64,000 nucleotides of DNA from Perognathus longimembris pacificus (GCF_023159225.1 NC_063168.1:57949398-58013397), one strand, 5' to 3'; positions 46,051-58,189 are shown, counted from the first letter of the stretch. The notes: generated by a model from the letters alone, not told the origin. Made by a program: numbers and translations.

Positions 46051-47439
46051 GAGAAGAGGGACAAACAGAGAAGAGGGATGGAGGGAAGAAAGGAAATAAA
46101 AGAGAGAGCAAGGTGATTGAATGGAATGAAAGGAAAATAAACAAGAACAGGGCCTTGCAATGATATTGTGAAGAAGAGGGGAGTAGTTGCGATGCACTGA
46201 AATAAATAGGTACCGAGTCTCATGGACATTCAGGAGGGAGGAGAAAGGGCCTGGAGGTATGTCCAGCTGTGGGGTCTGGTTTTGTGGCTGCCTCGGCAAG
46301 ACCAGCTTCTCTACACCAACTTCTCCTCTTACTCTTAGCCTGTACTGTCCCCCCTTTCCTCCTTGCTCCTTCTGCTTAGCTTTCCCTGACTTGGGACATG
46401 AGTTCCTCCTTCTTGCTTCAACATGTTCTGCCTCTGTCCTGTCCCTTGCTTCTCATATGATTGCAGTTCCAGGGCATGAGCCTGGGTGTCAAGCTCACAT
46501 CAGGTCTCCCTTGACCCACTCAGCTTTGACCCAAGGTCATAGATCTTTGTGGGCAGGATCTGTGGAAGGGACAGTTTCCCCTAGAAGGGCTGTGTGACAG
46601 CAGAGCAGAGAAGGCCACATCCCAGTGTGTTGTGTCTTTCACAGGGGAAAGACTGCACTTCTGGGGAGAAGATAGACAGGAGAAAAGCCCATAGGATCAG
46701 AAGTTTCCTCAGGTCACTCCTGGAAAAGCCAAGCCCCCAAGCAGAGATAAGGTGACAGGTGAAGCAGTGAGCTCCATCAGTCAAGGTCCCTTTAGTTTGG
46801 CCATGGCTGAGTAAAGTCCACATCCGGTAGGATGGTAACAAAGCTACAATCCACCCAGTCGCTATATCCTGAAAGTCACAGTCTAAAGGGGGAGGGCTTC
46901 AAGACCTCTCTGTGTGCTTTCTTGCTTTAGAGGTGACTTGGGAAAACTAAATTTGCTACTCAATTCCAGCACCAGGGAAGGCTGTTCATTAGCACTGGAG
47001 AAAGAAGCCCAGATAACAGCCATGGCTGTTCAACCACTGCATACATCTGGGAAGGTTAATTCATTTCTAAGCTACTTACACAAACACTGCCATTATCTTT
47101 CCAGTATGGCTTTCTCCCTCATCACTTCAGGTACTTGATTTCTCCTTGTATAAAAGGGGGTAGCCTGTCAGTTCACTGGGAGAATTAGAACTCTTAGAGA
47201 AGAAGATGATGACTTTGACCCCATTTTGTTAAAAGCTGACCTAAAGCAATCATTCAGCTTAAAAAAGAAATGAGAAAGTGGACCCAGAATCCACATTCTC
47301 CTGCCTAAAGATATCTAGCAGAGGAGAAAATGTCCTAAACTATTAAAGCTATTTCAAAAGCTTTCACCCCACCCATCCAGAGAAGGAAATTATAGAATGC
47401 AGGAGGGAAGGAAAGAGAATTGCAGTGCATGGCGGCTGC

Positions 47440-47550
47440 AAGGGACTTCTGAGATCTGATCCCTCTTCTTCCATGAGGGATGAAGGAACTGAGGCTCAGA
47501 GAGGGGAGCTGGCTGGTCCCAGCTCACACAGTGTTCACCGCCACGCCAGG
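47440..47550 (-). repeat. MIR-like remnant
   Basis: gaaggaactgaggctcagag agg, then ggtcccagctcacacagtg, follow the reversed MIR core. Confidence 0.5.
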
Positions 47551-47816
47551 GCTAATAGCTGTCCTCACCTACTTTCCCATTGGGCCATGATAATGTCATT
47601 TGCACAGAATGAGATCTGTCCTTTACCCCTTTTTTAGAACTTTGTGCCTGGCATACTAGGACCCTGCACAACTACAGAGAGCCCCTCTGTCCACATGCAG
47701 AGGCTCCTTGCTGGGGGCGGGGAGGGGAGCAAGTGAGTGAATGTGTACATTCCATGTATTTTGGAAGATGAGAAGACTGGAAATGAATAGGCCAAGGTGA
47801 TCAGAAAAGAAATATG

Positions 47817-47952
47817 GAGAGAGAGAGAGAGAGAGAGAGATCTGTATCTATAGATATCTATAGAACAGGAGGAAGAGGAGAAGGAGGCAGAGGAGAGAAG
47901 GAAGAGAAGGAGGTGGAGGAGGCAGAGGGGGAGGAAGAGGAGGAGAAGATAT
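47817..47952. repeat. (GA)n plus GGA-rich tract
   Basis: A GA run at 47817-47840, then a gaggag/gaagga-rich segment 47868-47950. Confidence 0.92.
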
Positions 47953-48488
47953 GAAAAGCTGTTATTACTTTCAGAATTTCTGCAAGTAACTGCAGCATCT
48001 CAGCATCCTTTCTGGCTTGGATTTAGACATCCATCCAGATCCCTCCTGCTCCCTATCACTGAAAGCAGGTAGACATTTCCTCTAGGTGAGTCTGAAGCAG
48101 AGGGATAAGAGCAGGGCTTGCTCAGAATTCCTGGGTTCAGGTGACAAGGCTTAGTGACAGCTGTGGTGAGCTCAGTTTTCTCTCCCTCCTTTCTTTCTAT
48201 TTCCTGTCAGCTAAGGGGACTAAGAATAGTTGCTGTATTCCCGAAGCATCAGCAGATCCTTAAACTCATGTATGTAAAGCAGACAGATAGCTTCTTGTCA
48301 AAACACCCAGGGGCTGTTAGGACAGACTTTGCGGGCATTTCTGATACATAGAGAGAGACGGTTCTGGAAGAAATGGAGAGGAGACTACTGGATGGAGATG
48401 TTAGAACATGGAGTATTACCGGTTCTACAGAGTGTCTTCGTGGTAAGTGTTCAATTGTGGGGTTATGAGACCTCAAATGAGGCGGGAT

Positions 48489-48562
48489 CTTTTTTTTAAT
48501 GGCTGGTCCTAGGGCTTGAACTTCAGGCCTGGACACTGTCCCTGAGCCTCTTGGTGCTCAGA
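48489..48562 (-). repeat. Geo-like SINE fragment
   Basis: T-run then ggctggtcctagggcttgaa cttcaggcctggacactgtc cctgagcc. Truncated. Confidence 0.65.
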
Positions 48563-49929
48563 GATCAGCGGGTCATAACTCCAGGTCAGGAAAGGAGATC
48601 ACTTTTAAACGAGCCAGACAACATCTTCACAGGGAGTTCCTGCAGAATTGTTCCTTGTGGTGATCCTTAGCTTTCTATAATCATGGGCTTTCGAAGTCAT
48701 CCCAGCAAGCTCGCCTGTGGTGGTATCCTGCTTGCCATGGCTATGTGATAAGCATTTGTTGAAGTGAGATTCTCTCGAGGAGGAGAGGGCGAAGAAAAGT
48801 ATCTGAGGGCCTAGAATGGTTCTGTGCACCATGCTGTTTCCAGATGAGAGGCCAAGGTCGGAATAGGGAAGGGGCTTGTCGAAGGCCTAAGTGGTAGCCA
48901 TGGGGATGGATGGGTCCAGGCCCTGACCCCGATCTGATTCTGCAGTACTATGCAAAACAAAAACGTAGCAGCAGCTAGCCCACCGCCTTTGAAGGGCTCT
49001 ACTCTGCTTGTCCTCAGGGACCCTGCAGAGAAATCCCAGTGGCAGGAGCAGAGGGGACAGTGCCTCCCATGGGGTAATGTCGAAGCTAGGAGATAGCTTC
49101 AGGGTCTCCTGGGCTTCTACTTGCTGTCCTTTGAGATTTAATTCTGGCTGTATTTCAGAAATCCCCATGGGGTCTCTGCTTCAGTGCTGTCACCGTGATT
49201 GAACCAGCCCTATCACCACCCCACTCTATCATGCTCTTCTGATTTCAGGAGCCTCCCCCAGCTTGATTCTTCCTCCCTAGCATGCCCATCCTCTCTCCTT
49301 ACCTGAAAGAACATGGACCCAGAATGTGGTTCCCCCCTCAGGCCCCAGGGGTATTAGTCTATCTGTTTTGTTCCATGGTGATCCAGTTGATCTAGCAGCA
49401 GATAGATGTCCGAGGCATGTGTTTGTTGTTTTCAGTATCTCCTGAGGAGAGTGTGTCCTGATGCCCCGGCACCTCGGTGGAAGGTGGACAGTTCTGTGAG
49501 GAGAAGTGGAAGGAGGCCGCGCTAGTGGGCCTTACAGTGTACACAGGAGACAGAGGTTGTTGGGTGTCGCGTGCACATCCATTCACTCCTGAGGTCTGTA
49601 CAACCCAGCGAGGCCAGTGTGCTCATGCTCACATCCTAGGCAGGCAAAGGGAGCTGAAGAAAAGGTTCAGTCTGCTGCACAGGGATTGAGAGCTCATGAG
49701 GGGGAGTTGGGAAGAGGATCCACATACTCGCCATGGGCTGCTGAGGTTTGGAGCCAAATTGGGAGGAAGGTAAGACAGGGAAATCCTAGGGTGCAAGAGT
49801 AGAAGGAAAGCGTTATGAGCAGGGAGTAGCATAGAAGGGGGTTCTGCAGGACAGATCTGAGGGTTCATATGTTCCCTCTCCCTTCTTGTGTTGGCTTTAG
49901 GAAAGCCACCCCATCTCCCTCCTGATTTG

Positions 49930-50228
49930 AGGTGCTGGGGTTGTTTAGGAGTAGTAGCTCTGAGTACTTTGCTAGGCAAGCACCATTTGAACCCCTCCCA
50001 GCTCTTTTGTTTTGCTTTATAGATTTTTTTTGTTGTATTTTTGTTCAGGGATGACCTAGACTGAGATCTTCCTATCTCTGGCCTCCCGTATAGCTGGGCG
50101 CACAGGTTTAATGGTTGAGATGGGGTCTCACTAATTCTTTTTAACTTGGGTTGGCCTCTAACTACGATCCATCCAATCCCCCACTTCTGAGTAGCTGGGA
50201 TTACAGATGTGAGTTACAGTGCCCATCC
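49930..50228 (-). repeat. Trimeric SINE: tRNA-like tail plus two 7SL-like arms
   Basis: The reversed tRNA-like part (ggtgctggggttg ... ttgctaggcaagcaccattt gaacccc) is followed by two reversed 7SL-like arms, around 50045-50110 and 50118-50228. The second has ggggtctcactaattc and gagtagctgggattacagat gtgag. Same architecture as 1246-1555. Confidence 0.65.
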
Positions 50229-50530
50229 CAGACTGTGAGTTTGTTGAGGGCAAGGATGAGATCTTGCTCCACTCTCAGCACATAGTGAGTGTGTCACAGG
50301 CACAGTTAGTGTGTAGTACATTGTCACACCAAACAAGAAGCTAGGGACTCTCATTTGTCCAGTACTTACTAAAGGCTCATCATGGCTTTCTCTCCTCTTG
50401 GGAAGTTATGATTCAGTGTGCCAAGCAATGCCTCGCCTAGGGCATGGTAGGAGGCCATGTGACATCTCCCTTCCCAGAGTGTCTCCCACCATGACCCCGA
50501 GGTCTAATCTAACTCTCACCCTCCACAAAG

Positions 50531-50705
50531 GCTGCGAGGATCCTACTCCCATCTGCACTATGGCTACCTCCCGGATGCCTTGGTGGACCTCACAGGAGGG
50601 GTGGTCTCCAGCGTCAACCTCCATTCCTCCCCTTCAGACCTGCTGATGGTGGTGAAGACAGCAGCCAAGGCAGGCTCTCTGATGACCTGTGCCACCCCGA
50701 AAGGA
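50531..50705 (+). CDS. CAPN13: CAPN13 coding exon 5 (residues 174-232)
   Basis: Acceptor ctccacaaag at 50530, with a poor pyrimidine tract just before it but a T/C-rich area slightly upstream. Donor gga|gtgagt at 50706. The 175-bp exon enters in phase 2 and leaves in phase 0. The first base completes Lys174. It encodes [20 protein letters not shown], then a variable loop and [21 protein letters not shown] is the calpain signature at the PC1/PC2 junction, and the LMTCAT strand belongs to PC2. The frame is intact. Confidence 0.94.
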
Positions 50706-51621
50706 GTGAGTAAAGGGGGTCCCTTTGTCTGAGTTTCTCCATGCCCAGGGCTCACAGCTTGGGTCAGGAATGACAACTGGGCTCTACCCAGCACCAACAG
50801 TGAGCTTCCCTGGGGGCCACCCCTTTAAATCCTACAGCAGTCCTCCCTCTGAGACATAGAGTCCAGAATTCACTATTCAAAAGAGGAAAAGGGATCAGAG
50901 AGGCTAAGTAAAGCCCCACTAGGAAGTGCTGAGCAGGGTTCAAATGCAGCTGACCAAACCCATTGCCTACTGACAAGTACAGGATTCCCAGGGGCTTTGC
51001 CAAGCACTGGGGACTTGGTGATGGCCCCTGATGCATAGGGAAACTCTTTAGTGCTTTTCTTCGCTTAGCAAAGATCCCTGACTCTCACAACTGGAAAGGT
51101 CATCTCATTTGCACAGCATAATACCTCTGTTCTTTGAGATTATTCTGAGATATCCAGCACCTTATCCAGGGGTGGCTTCCTGTACCCTTTGAGCATAAGA
51201 CTGAACCACACCTCCCTAATCTAAAATATCACTGGAATCCAAAGACATACATGAACTCTTGTTTCTCACTCTAGGGATATCAGGGACCTGTGAGTCTAGC
51301 AAAAGCCCCAGCAGATGGATTTCATACTGTGTTTGCTGATGACAACTGTTAGGTAGAACAAGCCACCCAGGCCTTCAAGACTGTGGGGTCTGTCAGTCAT
51401 GGGTGGTGGGTATCTTCCTAGACAACAAATATCTAGAGCCTCATCCACCCCGCCACCCCAGCCACCTCCTCTGCTTCTCTAGAAGAGTTCTAGCATGCAC
51501 ACTCTGGGCCCAGTGGGCCTGAGGCCGTGCAGGCTCAATCACTGTCTAAATGTATTTCTCCATCGCTCCAAAGAGCCTGCCTGCAAGGGCTGAGTGTTTC
51601 ATTTGCCTTTCTCCTCTTTAG
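50706..51621 (+). other. CAPN13: Intron between coding exons 5 and 6
   Basis: About 0.9 kb with no obvious repeat and no additional exon recognised. Confidence 0.85.
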
Positions 51622-51696
51622 CTGACCGATGAGGCTGGAGTGATGGGGAACGGGCTTGTGAGCCAGCATGCCTACACGGTGACTGGGGCTGAGCAG
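51622..51696 (+). CDS. CAPN13: CAPN13 coding exon 6, catalytic histidine (residues 233-257)
   Basis: Acceptor tttctcctctttag at 51621, donor cag|gtaagg at 51697. The exon has 75 bp, exactly 25 codons. It encodes NGLVSQHAYTVTGAEQ. His248 in QHAYTV is the catalytic histidine of the PC2 subdomain (GLV..HAY.V in other calpains). The preceding TDEAGVMG loop is the usual variable segment. Confidence 0.95.
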
Positions 51697-53561
51697 GTAA
51701 GGCTGACCCGACGGCCTGGAGTCTCTGTGCCATGGTATTGCTCTCCCAAACAACAGACAGCATCACATGCCTGCAGAAAGACCAGCAAAGCAGACAACGA
51801 GGATTCAAAACCCCAGCCCTGCCACTCCCCCAGCCCTGCCACTCCCCCTCCACAAGCAGCCTCAGTTTTCCACCTAAAGTTCTGACACTCAGGACCCTTT
51901 TCCCCTAGGAATCCCCCAGAGTCCTTGCCCTCTGTCAAGTGATCTTGGCCAAGTATGGAGCTAGATGAGGTATTAGCCCCAAAGAGGTAGACTGCCCTCC
52001 CTCCCCCAGCAATTGACACTTGGGAAAGTTTTTCCCTGAGACAGGTTTCCTTTGTGACATTCCTCTGTGACATAAAGCTAACTGGATATAACAAAGACTC
52101 TCTAAAATCTAGGACTTAACCAAGATCAAATTCATTTCACCCTCAGGTAAGCAAGTAATTCTAGATAGCTCTGCCATCCACAATAGAAATTTCCATGTCT
52201 GAGCTCACAAAAAGTATAAGAACTCCTCACATCCTCAAGCCAGGGTAAGAGCAAGCCGCCAGGGGTCATTTGTGCCTTCAGGGAAGAGTTTTCCCTGAAA
52301 CACTCAGGTTCAGAGATCCTGGCCCTCTTGTTTTTGGAGTTGTCCCCAACCATTCTGCCCTCCCTTCCCTAAAGGGCAATAGATACCATTGTTCTACCTG
52401 GCTATCAATGTGAACACATCTCAGGATAGCAAAAATGTTTTAGCTCCTGTGCTACCTCTTATCATTTGGCCACACTATCTGGCTTCCCATGTTGATGAGA
52501 CTCTGGTGCAGCTTCCAGATTGAGAGAGCTGTGGGAATTAATGATATTTATGGTGGGCATGGGATGAAGGAGTGGTGTAGACAGAGCTGACAGTAGACAG
52601 TGGTGTAGACCTGAGAAGACAGGTGACCATGGCCACCTGTCCTGTGTGGTCCATCCCGCCCTGACCTTCTGAGCAGCTGACAGTTGGAAGGATGTGTTCT
52701 CCGTACATGGGGCCTGGGAGATCTTCTGTGTAAATACATTTCTAAATACATTTGGAAAATGCATCCTGCCATTTCTTCTTCCTGGAGACTCATAGGGTAC
52801 ATGAGCAGTTTAGAGGCCCTGAGAAGACCCATATTAACAAAATAATGACTTTAAGCCACCATTAACTATAAAATTATTTTTATTTTTTTTCTAGGAATAA
52901 CTGTTAATGGCCCATAAAACTAGCACTTAAGAAAATCCATCTAAGGAGCCACTATTCTAGGGTAGACAAACGGACCTACCTTTTGCCCAGCAGTACTTTT
53001 TCTGAGAGAGTTAGCCAAGGTCAGGAGTATGGTCAACAACCAAAGCATGTGAGCCAATCCGTTCTGATCCCCACCCATGACTTTGACCTTCCATGTGGCC
53101 CTTTGACCCCTGGTCACACAGCCCATGTGATCACCAGCAGAACATTGTTGAACAGTACAGTTGTACCAAGGCAAAACTTCGTTACAAATTCCTCCTTCGG
53201 AGAGAGCAGGCTGTAACTTTGAGCCACAAGGGCTAAGATTCAGGCAGCCCATAAATGTAGTGTGCTTTTTAATCTGCTCATCCTCCCTCTAGGCAGGACA
53301 CAGACAGGAAGATAAATGAAATTGGCATTTTTTATTATGTACCTAGCTCCTGGTGGCTCCCCCGGGCTGGGGGTGAGTGTTTATCTGCATGCCTCATTTA
53401 GCTCTGTACTCAGCCCCTTCTTATCACTGGCTGCTTTTCCTCCCCATGCCCAACTGAGCCCCCAACTATCCATCGGGCACTGAGGGTGGCTCATTAAGCT
53501 CTGAGGGCCACCAGGCAACCATTTCTCAAGTGCCCACTCCATGGGCTCCAGCAGGTGCAGG

Positions 53562-53643
53562 CAGCCAATGACAAACTGTGTGCAGGGCTTGAGGGTGGGG
53601 CTCAGCCAATGACAAACTGTGTGCAGGGCTTGAGGGTGGGGCT
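53562..53643. repeat. Exact tandem duplication, two 41-bp units with CCAAT
   Basis: cagccaatgacaaactgtgt and its continuation to gagggtggggct occur at 53562-53602 and 53603-53643 without a mismatch. Each unit has a CCAAT box and a GGTGGGG (KLF/Sp-like) word. The perfect identity suggests a recent event. Confidence 0.95.
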
Positions 53644-53919
53644 CAGAAAGTGGAAAGCCTGGGTTTATGCCGGGAGCTTCAATTCAGCCAGTGTGCCTTC
53701 TACTGCAGAGATACTGTAGCAAGGAGCAAAGGAAAAGACCTGATAGCAGCCAAGGTCAGAGGCCTTGAGTGACTGTGCTGTTCCTTCAGGCGAGGTCCTG
53801 TTGGTAATAGTACAAGTCTTAGTCAAGTGGCTTAAGGGTTGTATTTGAGGCTAAGGTGACAGCCACATCAACAAGGGTCCTTTATCCACATGTAATTCCA
53901 AAATTAAGAGTCTGACAGA

Positions 53920-54045
53920 GGCTCGTATTGAAATCCTGTCTCTGTCATTTAACTTTGTGGCTTCAGAGAAGCTGCTTAACCTCTCTGACTTCTTAGTTTC
54001 CTCAGTGGACCAGGATTGTGGAAGTATCTACCCCAGAGATGAGTC
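53920..54045 (+). repeat. MIR-like remnant
   Basis: ctgtctctgtcatttaactt tgtggcttcagagaagctgc ttaacctctctgact ... gtttcctcagtgg follows the MIR core in direct order. Confidence 0.6.
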
Positions 54046-54396
54046 ATGTCAGTTTGGGTCTGTCTCTGAGCACTGCCTTAGCATGTGAACTTTCTCCTCC
54101 TGATGGTTCAGTTTTCCCAGCTTCCTGTGACTTAGAGTCAGGGAACAGATTCACCTTCCTTCACTCAGCTGTCTCCTCAGAGGAGGCGTTAGCACAAATC
54201 AATAGCCCAGCTACAATCCAGTCATATCCCAGTCCCTCCTCCAGATTGAAGGATCCCAGATACCACAAATGTGGGTTCAAGGTTTGCTGCTGCTGTTGTG
54301 TTTTTTGTCACAACCCCTCAGATTTTCCCTCTGGATTATGTAGAATGAAGACACAAAGGAGTTACTTTGAGTATCTAGAGTCAGGAATGAGGGAGG

Positions 54397-54540
54397 AAGG
54401 AGGAAATGAGGGAAAGAAGGAAAGAAGGAAGGAAGGAAGGAAGGAAGGAAGGAAGGAAGGAAGGAAGGAAGGAAGGAAGGAAGGAAGGAAGGAAGGAAGG
54501 AAAGAAGGAGGAGGGGAGGGAGGAGGGGAAGAAAGAATGG
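54397..54540. repeat. (GGAA)n microsatellite
   Basis: About 18-20 uninterrupted aagg units at 54430-54505, with related purine sequence on both sides. A 195-codon open frame (54018-54605) runs through it and is not a gene. Confidence 0.97.
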
Positions 54541-55151
54541 AAGTTGTAAGCCATCTACTCTCAGACAACACTCTGGTAAGGCAGATGCAGAGTGAGGAGG
54601 GCTAGCCTCACATATCTCAGCTCCTAGGCTTCCCCAGTCTTGCTTACCTCAGTCTCCTCTACCCTCTCCCTCAGGACAGCGCCATTAAGATTGCACTGCA
54701 GTCTAAGAGGCCTGTAAGAGGCAGGCTGGGAGCGATGCAGGCTGTGTCTGTGGAATAGAGATACTGTCTGTGATGGGACTTGTAGGAAGCTCCAAGCCCA
54801 TAAAGCTCTCTCCCTTGCAGTCTGAGCTATTCACCTGCTGCTACACCTGAGCTCACCCATGTTGCAAGATGCAGCCGCATGGGACAATGCAGCTGCACCT
54901 GTCCTCCCCATTCCCGGCTAAAGACAAGAAAGCCATTTTTTTCCCCTCTCTCCCATTCCAACTCCATGCAGGCAGCAAAAGAGTCATTGATTGGGTTTTT
55001 TTTTTTCCTTTTTATTTTCTCTGGATACAGCCAAATGAGGTCAGAAGTTAAATTAGTCCTGGGAGGTAAAAAGCAGCTGCATTTGTATTCCCTCTTTCTT
55101 CTGACTTTTACCAGGGAACCTGACAGTTCCCTTTGTTGTTCTTTATTACAG

Positions 55152-55237
55152 ATCCAGTACAGGAGGGGCTGGGAGGAAATCATCCGCCTGTGGAACCCCT
55201 GGGGAAAAAAGGAGTGGAGAGGGCGCTGGAGCGATGG
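55152..55237 (+). CDS. CAPN13: CAPN13 coding exon 7, catalytic asparagine (residues 258-285 plus two bases of 286)
   Basis: Acceptor tgttctttattacag at 55151, donor gatgg|gtatgg at 55238. The 86-bp exon enters in phase 0 and leaves in phase 2. It encodes [18 protein letters not shown] and then EWRGRWSD. Asn272 in WNPWG completes the Cys-His-Asn triad. Glu278 and Asp285 occupy positions that in conventional calpains help form calcium site 2 of the core; that reading is by analogy. From memory, human CAPN13 has two more residues between NPWG and EW, so this rodent has the shorter spacing of typical calpains. Confidence 0.95.
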
Positions 55238-55565
55238 GTATGGTGTCTGGAAACCTCCATAACTTCTTCCTTGAGAGCTTGCTGCTAGGAGAGCCGCTCA
55301 CTGCAGACCTGACTGCAGCCTATCCAGTCTGTAGCTCAGTGTGGCTGTGGGGGTACCCCAGGCTCCCATGATGCCTTTCTGCAGGCATCAGATACATACA
55401 TATTGCACATCACATGCTCTGGGAAGTGTACAGTGTTATTAGATCAGGGGTCAGGTGTATATTGTAAGGTATAGAAAGATGACAAGACTTGGTGTCTGTC
55501 ATTCAAAAGGCTAAAGTTTAGCCAAGATCAGCGAAGAGAGCGTGTGGTAGAGCAGGAGCCTAGCT

Positions 55566-55701
55566 GAGAGACAGAGACAGAGAGAAAGAGAGACACAGAG
55601 AGAGACAGAGAGATAGAAAGACAGAGAGACGGGGAAAAGAGAGAGACAGAAATAGACAGAAACAGAAACAGAAAGCTAGAGGCAGAGAGAGAGAGAGAGA
55701 T
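55566..55701. repeat. (AGAGAC)n / (GA)n purine satellite
   Basis: Irregular agagac, agagag and gaaac units. Serine/leucine-rich open frames on the minus strand are artefacts. Confidence 0.95.
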
Positions 55702-57394
55702 GCTTTATCCCTGGACAGACTCCCGTGTATTCTATATTCTAGTCTTAGTGATGACCTGGGATCAAGATGGAAAGGCTTCATGTCTAGGAGAGCTGAGAAA
55801 ATCAAAGATCTGATGGACTTTTTCCTCAGTGTACTCAGGTGGTGAGTCCTGTCCACTGGTCTGGACTCCCTGTGGACTCCACTTCAGCCATGTTGACGGT
55901 GGGTGGAGTAGGCAGGTCACCCAACTCTGACAAGTAGATCCCAGCAGAGCTCCCAGCTGTGTGCTCAGTGGTTTCCTTAGGGAGCTGGGCTTTCTCAGCT
56001 GCCCTATGACCCACCCCTGGTGTCCTGCCATCCATCTTGTTGACTCAGAGTGAGAAGATGAGCCTGGGAAGGACGGAGGGGCAGCAGTGAGCCTCTGTGA
56101 TTAGGGAAGCTGGGTCCTGTTTCATTCCACTGACAGTCTATGCCAGGCCCATGGAAAGCGTCACAACACAGTGGCCACAGCATCCTTGCCAGCGGGGATG
56201 GAGAACATGATTGAAAAGGACATGCAATGCATTCAAACAGAAACAGGACCCCAATGAGAAACAGAAATCAATACCATGACTACAGTAAGCTCTGGAAGGC
56301 AGATGTAGACAGCCAGTGTTGCAGGCCCAATGGGCTGGCCAGACCCTAGCCTGCCAGCCCAGGACAAGCTGTGGGAGGGACTTTCTGATTCCTTGTAAAC
56401 CCCAGAGGCTTACGTGTGACTCACCTGTGTGGGCACTCTTCAAACGTGAGATGAGGGCATGATGGCAGGGAAAGGGTACAAGAGGGAGGAAACAGCAAAA
56501 TGAATTTATGGAATAACCCTGGATATGAGCTCAGATGCTGCCTGGAGAACAGAACAGCCAAACCTCTCACGGGAGGGAAATGAACTTGTAAAACCATGTA
56601 CTAGTCAAACCTTCACTGTGTCTTTATTTCCTGTCCCCTGTTGTCCTTTTTTTCTTGCCTCTGTTTTTCCTTCCTGCCCTTTCCTATCCTACGCCTTTTC
56701 TGATATAAAGCCTAATAACCTCTGGCTGTTTCCAATTCTCCTTCCTAGCCCTCATCCAAGCGGGCCCAGGGGTAACTGTGGCAGCCAGAATCCTTGATTT
56801 GAGGTTGGCTGTTAGGAGTAGAGGTAATGACTGATCCCCTGGGGTAGAGAAAGATAATAAAACCACAAACATTGGTGTTTCACTCATGCCTCCTACGGGA
56901 AATGTCAAGTGGCCATTGAAGATGACAAGGGGCAGCAAAACTCAGGGAGGAAAAGCGTTTCATGGACCCAGGACAAAGAAGGTGGGATGGGGGCGGGTGG
57001 TGCATTTCAAAAGAAACACAGGGTTGAGAGAAACATAAACATGATCCCTAGCCAGGAACATGACCAACAAGCTGGCCTGAATTAGGAGACAGGGGAAGGG
57101 AACAACCAAATCTTGGAGTCAAACCCCGCACGCAGGGATGGGTATGGATGAAGGCCTCCGAACAGGGGAGGGATGCAACGCAGAGCAGCCCTTACTCTGT
57201 AGAATCATGTCCCCCAGCTCATTGTAGAGCTCCCTCCTCCTCTCGGAGTCCCCACCCCACACACATACCAGACCCTGGCTGGAAGGAAGTGGTAAAGATG
57301 GAATAATCACTGTCTCCATGTAGGTGGTCAATTTCTTCCCGACTTTTTAGGAATGGAGATGGATGGGGAGAGTGGATGGTCTAATCTCAGCCGT

Positions 57395-57550
57395 AATTGA
57401 AATTTCAGTCGCACACACTTAAAGGCAAACTTGCATGAATCAATAGCATATTGATTTACACTACATTTATTTTCCCTTACACACTGCAGGAAAAAAAATG
57501 TAATTATCGCTTAATTATAAAATTGCCATTTTACAATAACACATCTGACT
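57395..57550. promoter_or_regulatory. AT-rich homeodomain-motif block, possible enhancer
   Basis: About 150 bp without repeats and dense in homeodomain-type words: ccgtaattgaaa, gtaattatcgcttaattata, ttgatttacac, tgaatcaatagc. This pattern is typical of conserved non-coding elements, but conservation cannot be measured here. Confidence 0.25.
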
Positions 57551-58082
57551 GCTTTAGCCTGCAGCCAGAAGCCAGAATGGTGGTCCTGGTCTTGCTGTTC
57601 TGGCACAGAAGGTGACCCAGGCTTTTGGTGTGGACTCCTCTACCAGAAAGATCTCATTAAACCGTTGTGCCTCCAGGGCCTGGTGCCTCCATGTATGCTT
57701 CCACTTTGAAGGGTGGCCTGAAGGGAAGGCAGCTTCTCCCTTTTGCTGGGAGGGCCTCCTCCCCACCAGACCCCAGGACTAGCTTCTGTGATGCCTCACC
57801 TCAGAATTCATCAACAGGCAAAAGGCTATTGCACATGTTAAGCACATTGGATGATATCCTGGAGAGCAAAGTCATTGAACTCATGGCACTTAAGGCTAGC
57901 CAGGAAGAGTACTGACAAGGAAGGAGTTGAGTACTGAACTAAAGATGGGAGTGGTGCAGAGGGTAACTGTGCTCAAAGGAGGGCTCCACACCTGTTCTCT
58001 GTGTGTAGAGCAGGTAGGAAAGCAATGCAATGAACAGAAAGTACGGGCAAAGCATTTCCTTGTGTTCTATCTTTACACACAG

Positions 58083-58157
58083 GTCCTGGGAGTGGCAGGA
58101 AACCCGTGACCGGCGGAAGAACCAGCTATATGAGAACAAGGAAGATGGAGAGTTTTG
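58083..58157 (+). CDS. CAPN13: CAPN13 coding exon 8 (residues 286-310 plus two bases of 311)
   Basis: Acceptor tctttacacacag at 58082, donor tttg|gtattt at 58158 (weaker than the others: gtattt). The 75-bp exon enters in phase 2 and leaves in phase 2. It encodes [20 protein letters not shown] and then DGEF. EDGEFW is the conserved end of PC2. By analogy with conventional calpains, Asp307 and Glu309 belong to calcium site 2. The spliced W311 codon is TG|G. Confidence 0.92.
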
Positions 58158-58189
58158 GTATTTACCTTTCTTTAAGACTAATGTTTTAG

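Larger units (their letters stand above)
44097..50530 (+). other. CAPN13: Intron between coding exons 4 and 5
   Basis: About 6.4 kb. Holds a GGAA/GAAA-rich satellite (45885-46050), GA and GGA tracts (47817-47950), a Geo-like fragment (48489-48562), a trimeric SINE (49930-50228) and MIR/L2-like scraps. The rest is unique-looking with no additional exon recognised. Confidence 0.9.
51697..55151 (+). other. CAPN13: Intron between coding exons 6 and 7
   Basis: About 3.5 kb. Contains a short CCCTGCCACTCCCCCAG duplication near 51820, an exact 41-bp tandem duplication with CCAAT motifs (53562-53643), a MIR remnant and a GGAA microsatellite. 52000-53300 is unique-looking. Confidence 0.9.
55238..58082 (+). 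other. CAPN13: Intron between coding exons 7 and 8
   Basis: About 2.8 kb, unusually poor in SINEs. Holds an AGAGAC-rich satellite (55566-55701) and an AT-rich candidate conserved block (57395-57550). Confidence 0.88.

Noticed and set aside
45738..46299. Overlapping open frames on both strands (up to 163 codons)
   Set aside because: Generated by the GGAA/GAAA satellite.
54018..54605. 195-codon open frame on the plus strand
   Set aside because: Runs from a MIR remnant into a (GGAA)n microsatellite that cannot make stops in that frame, so it is compositional.
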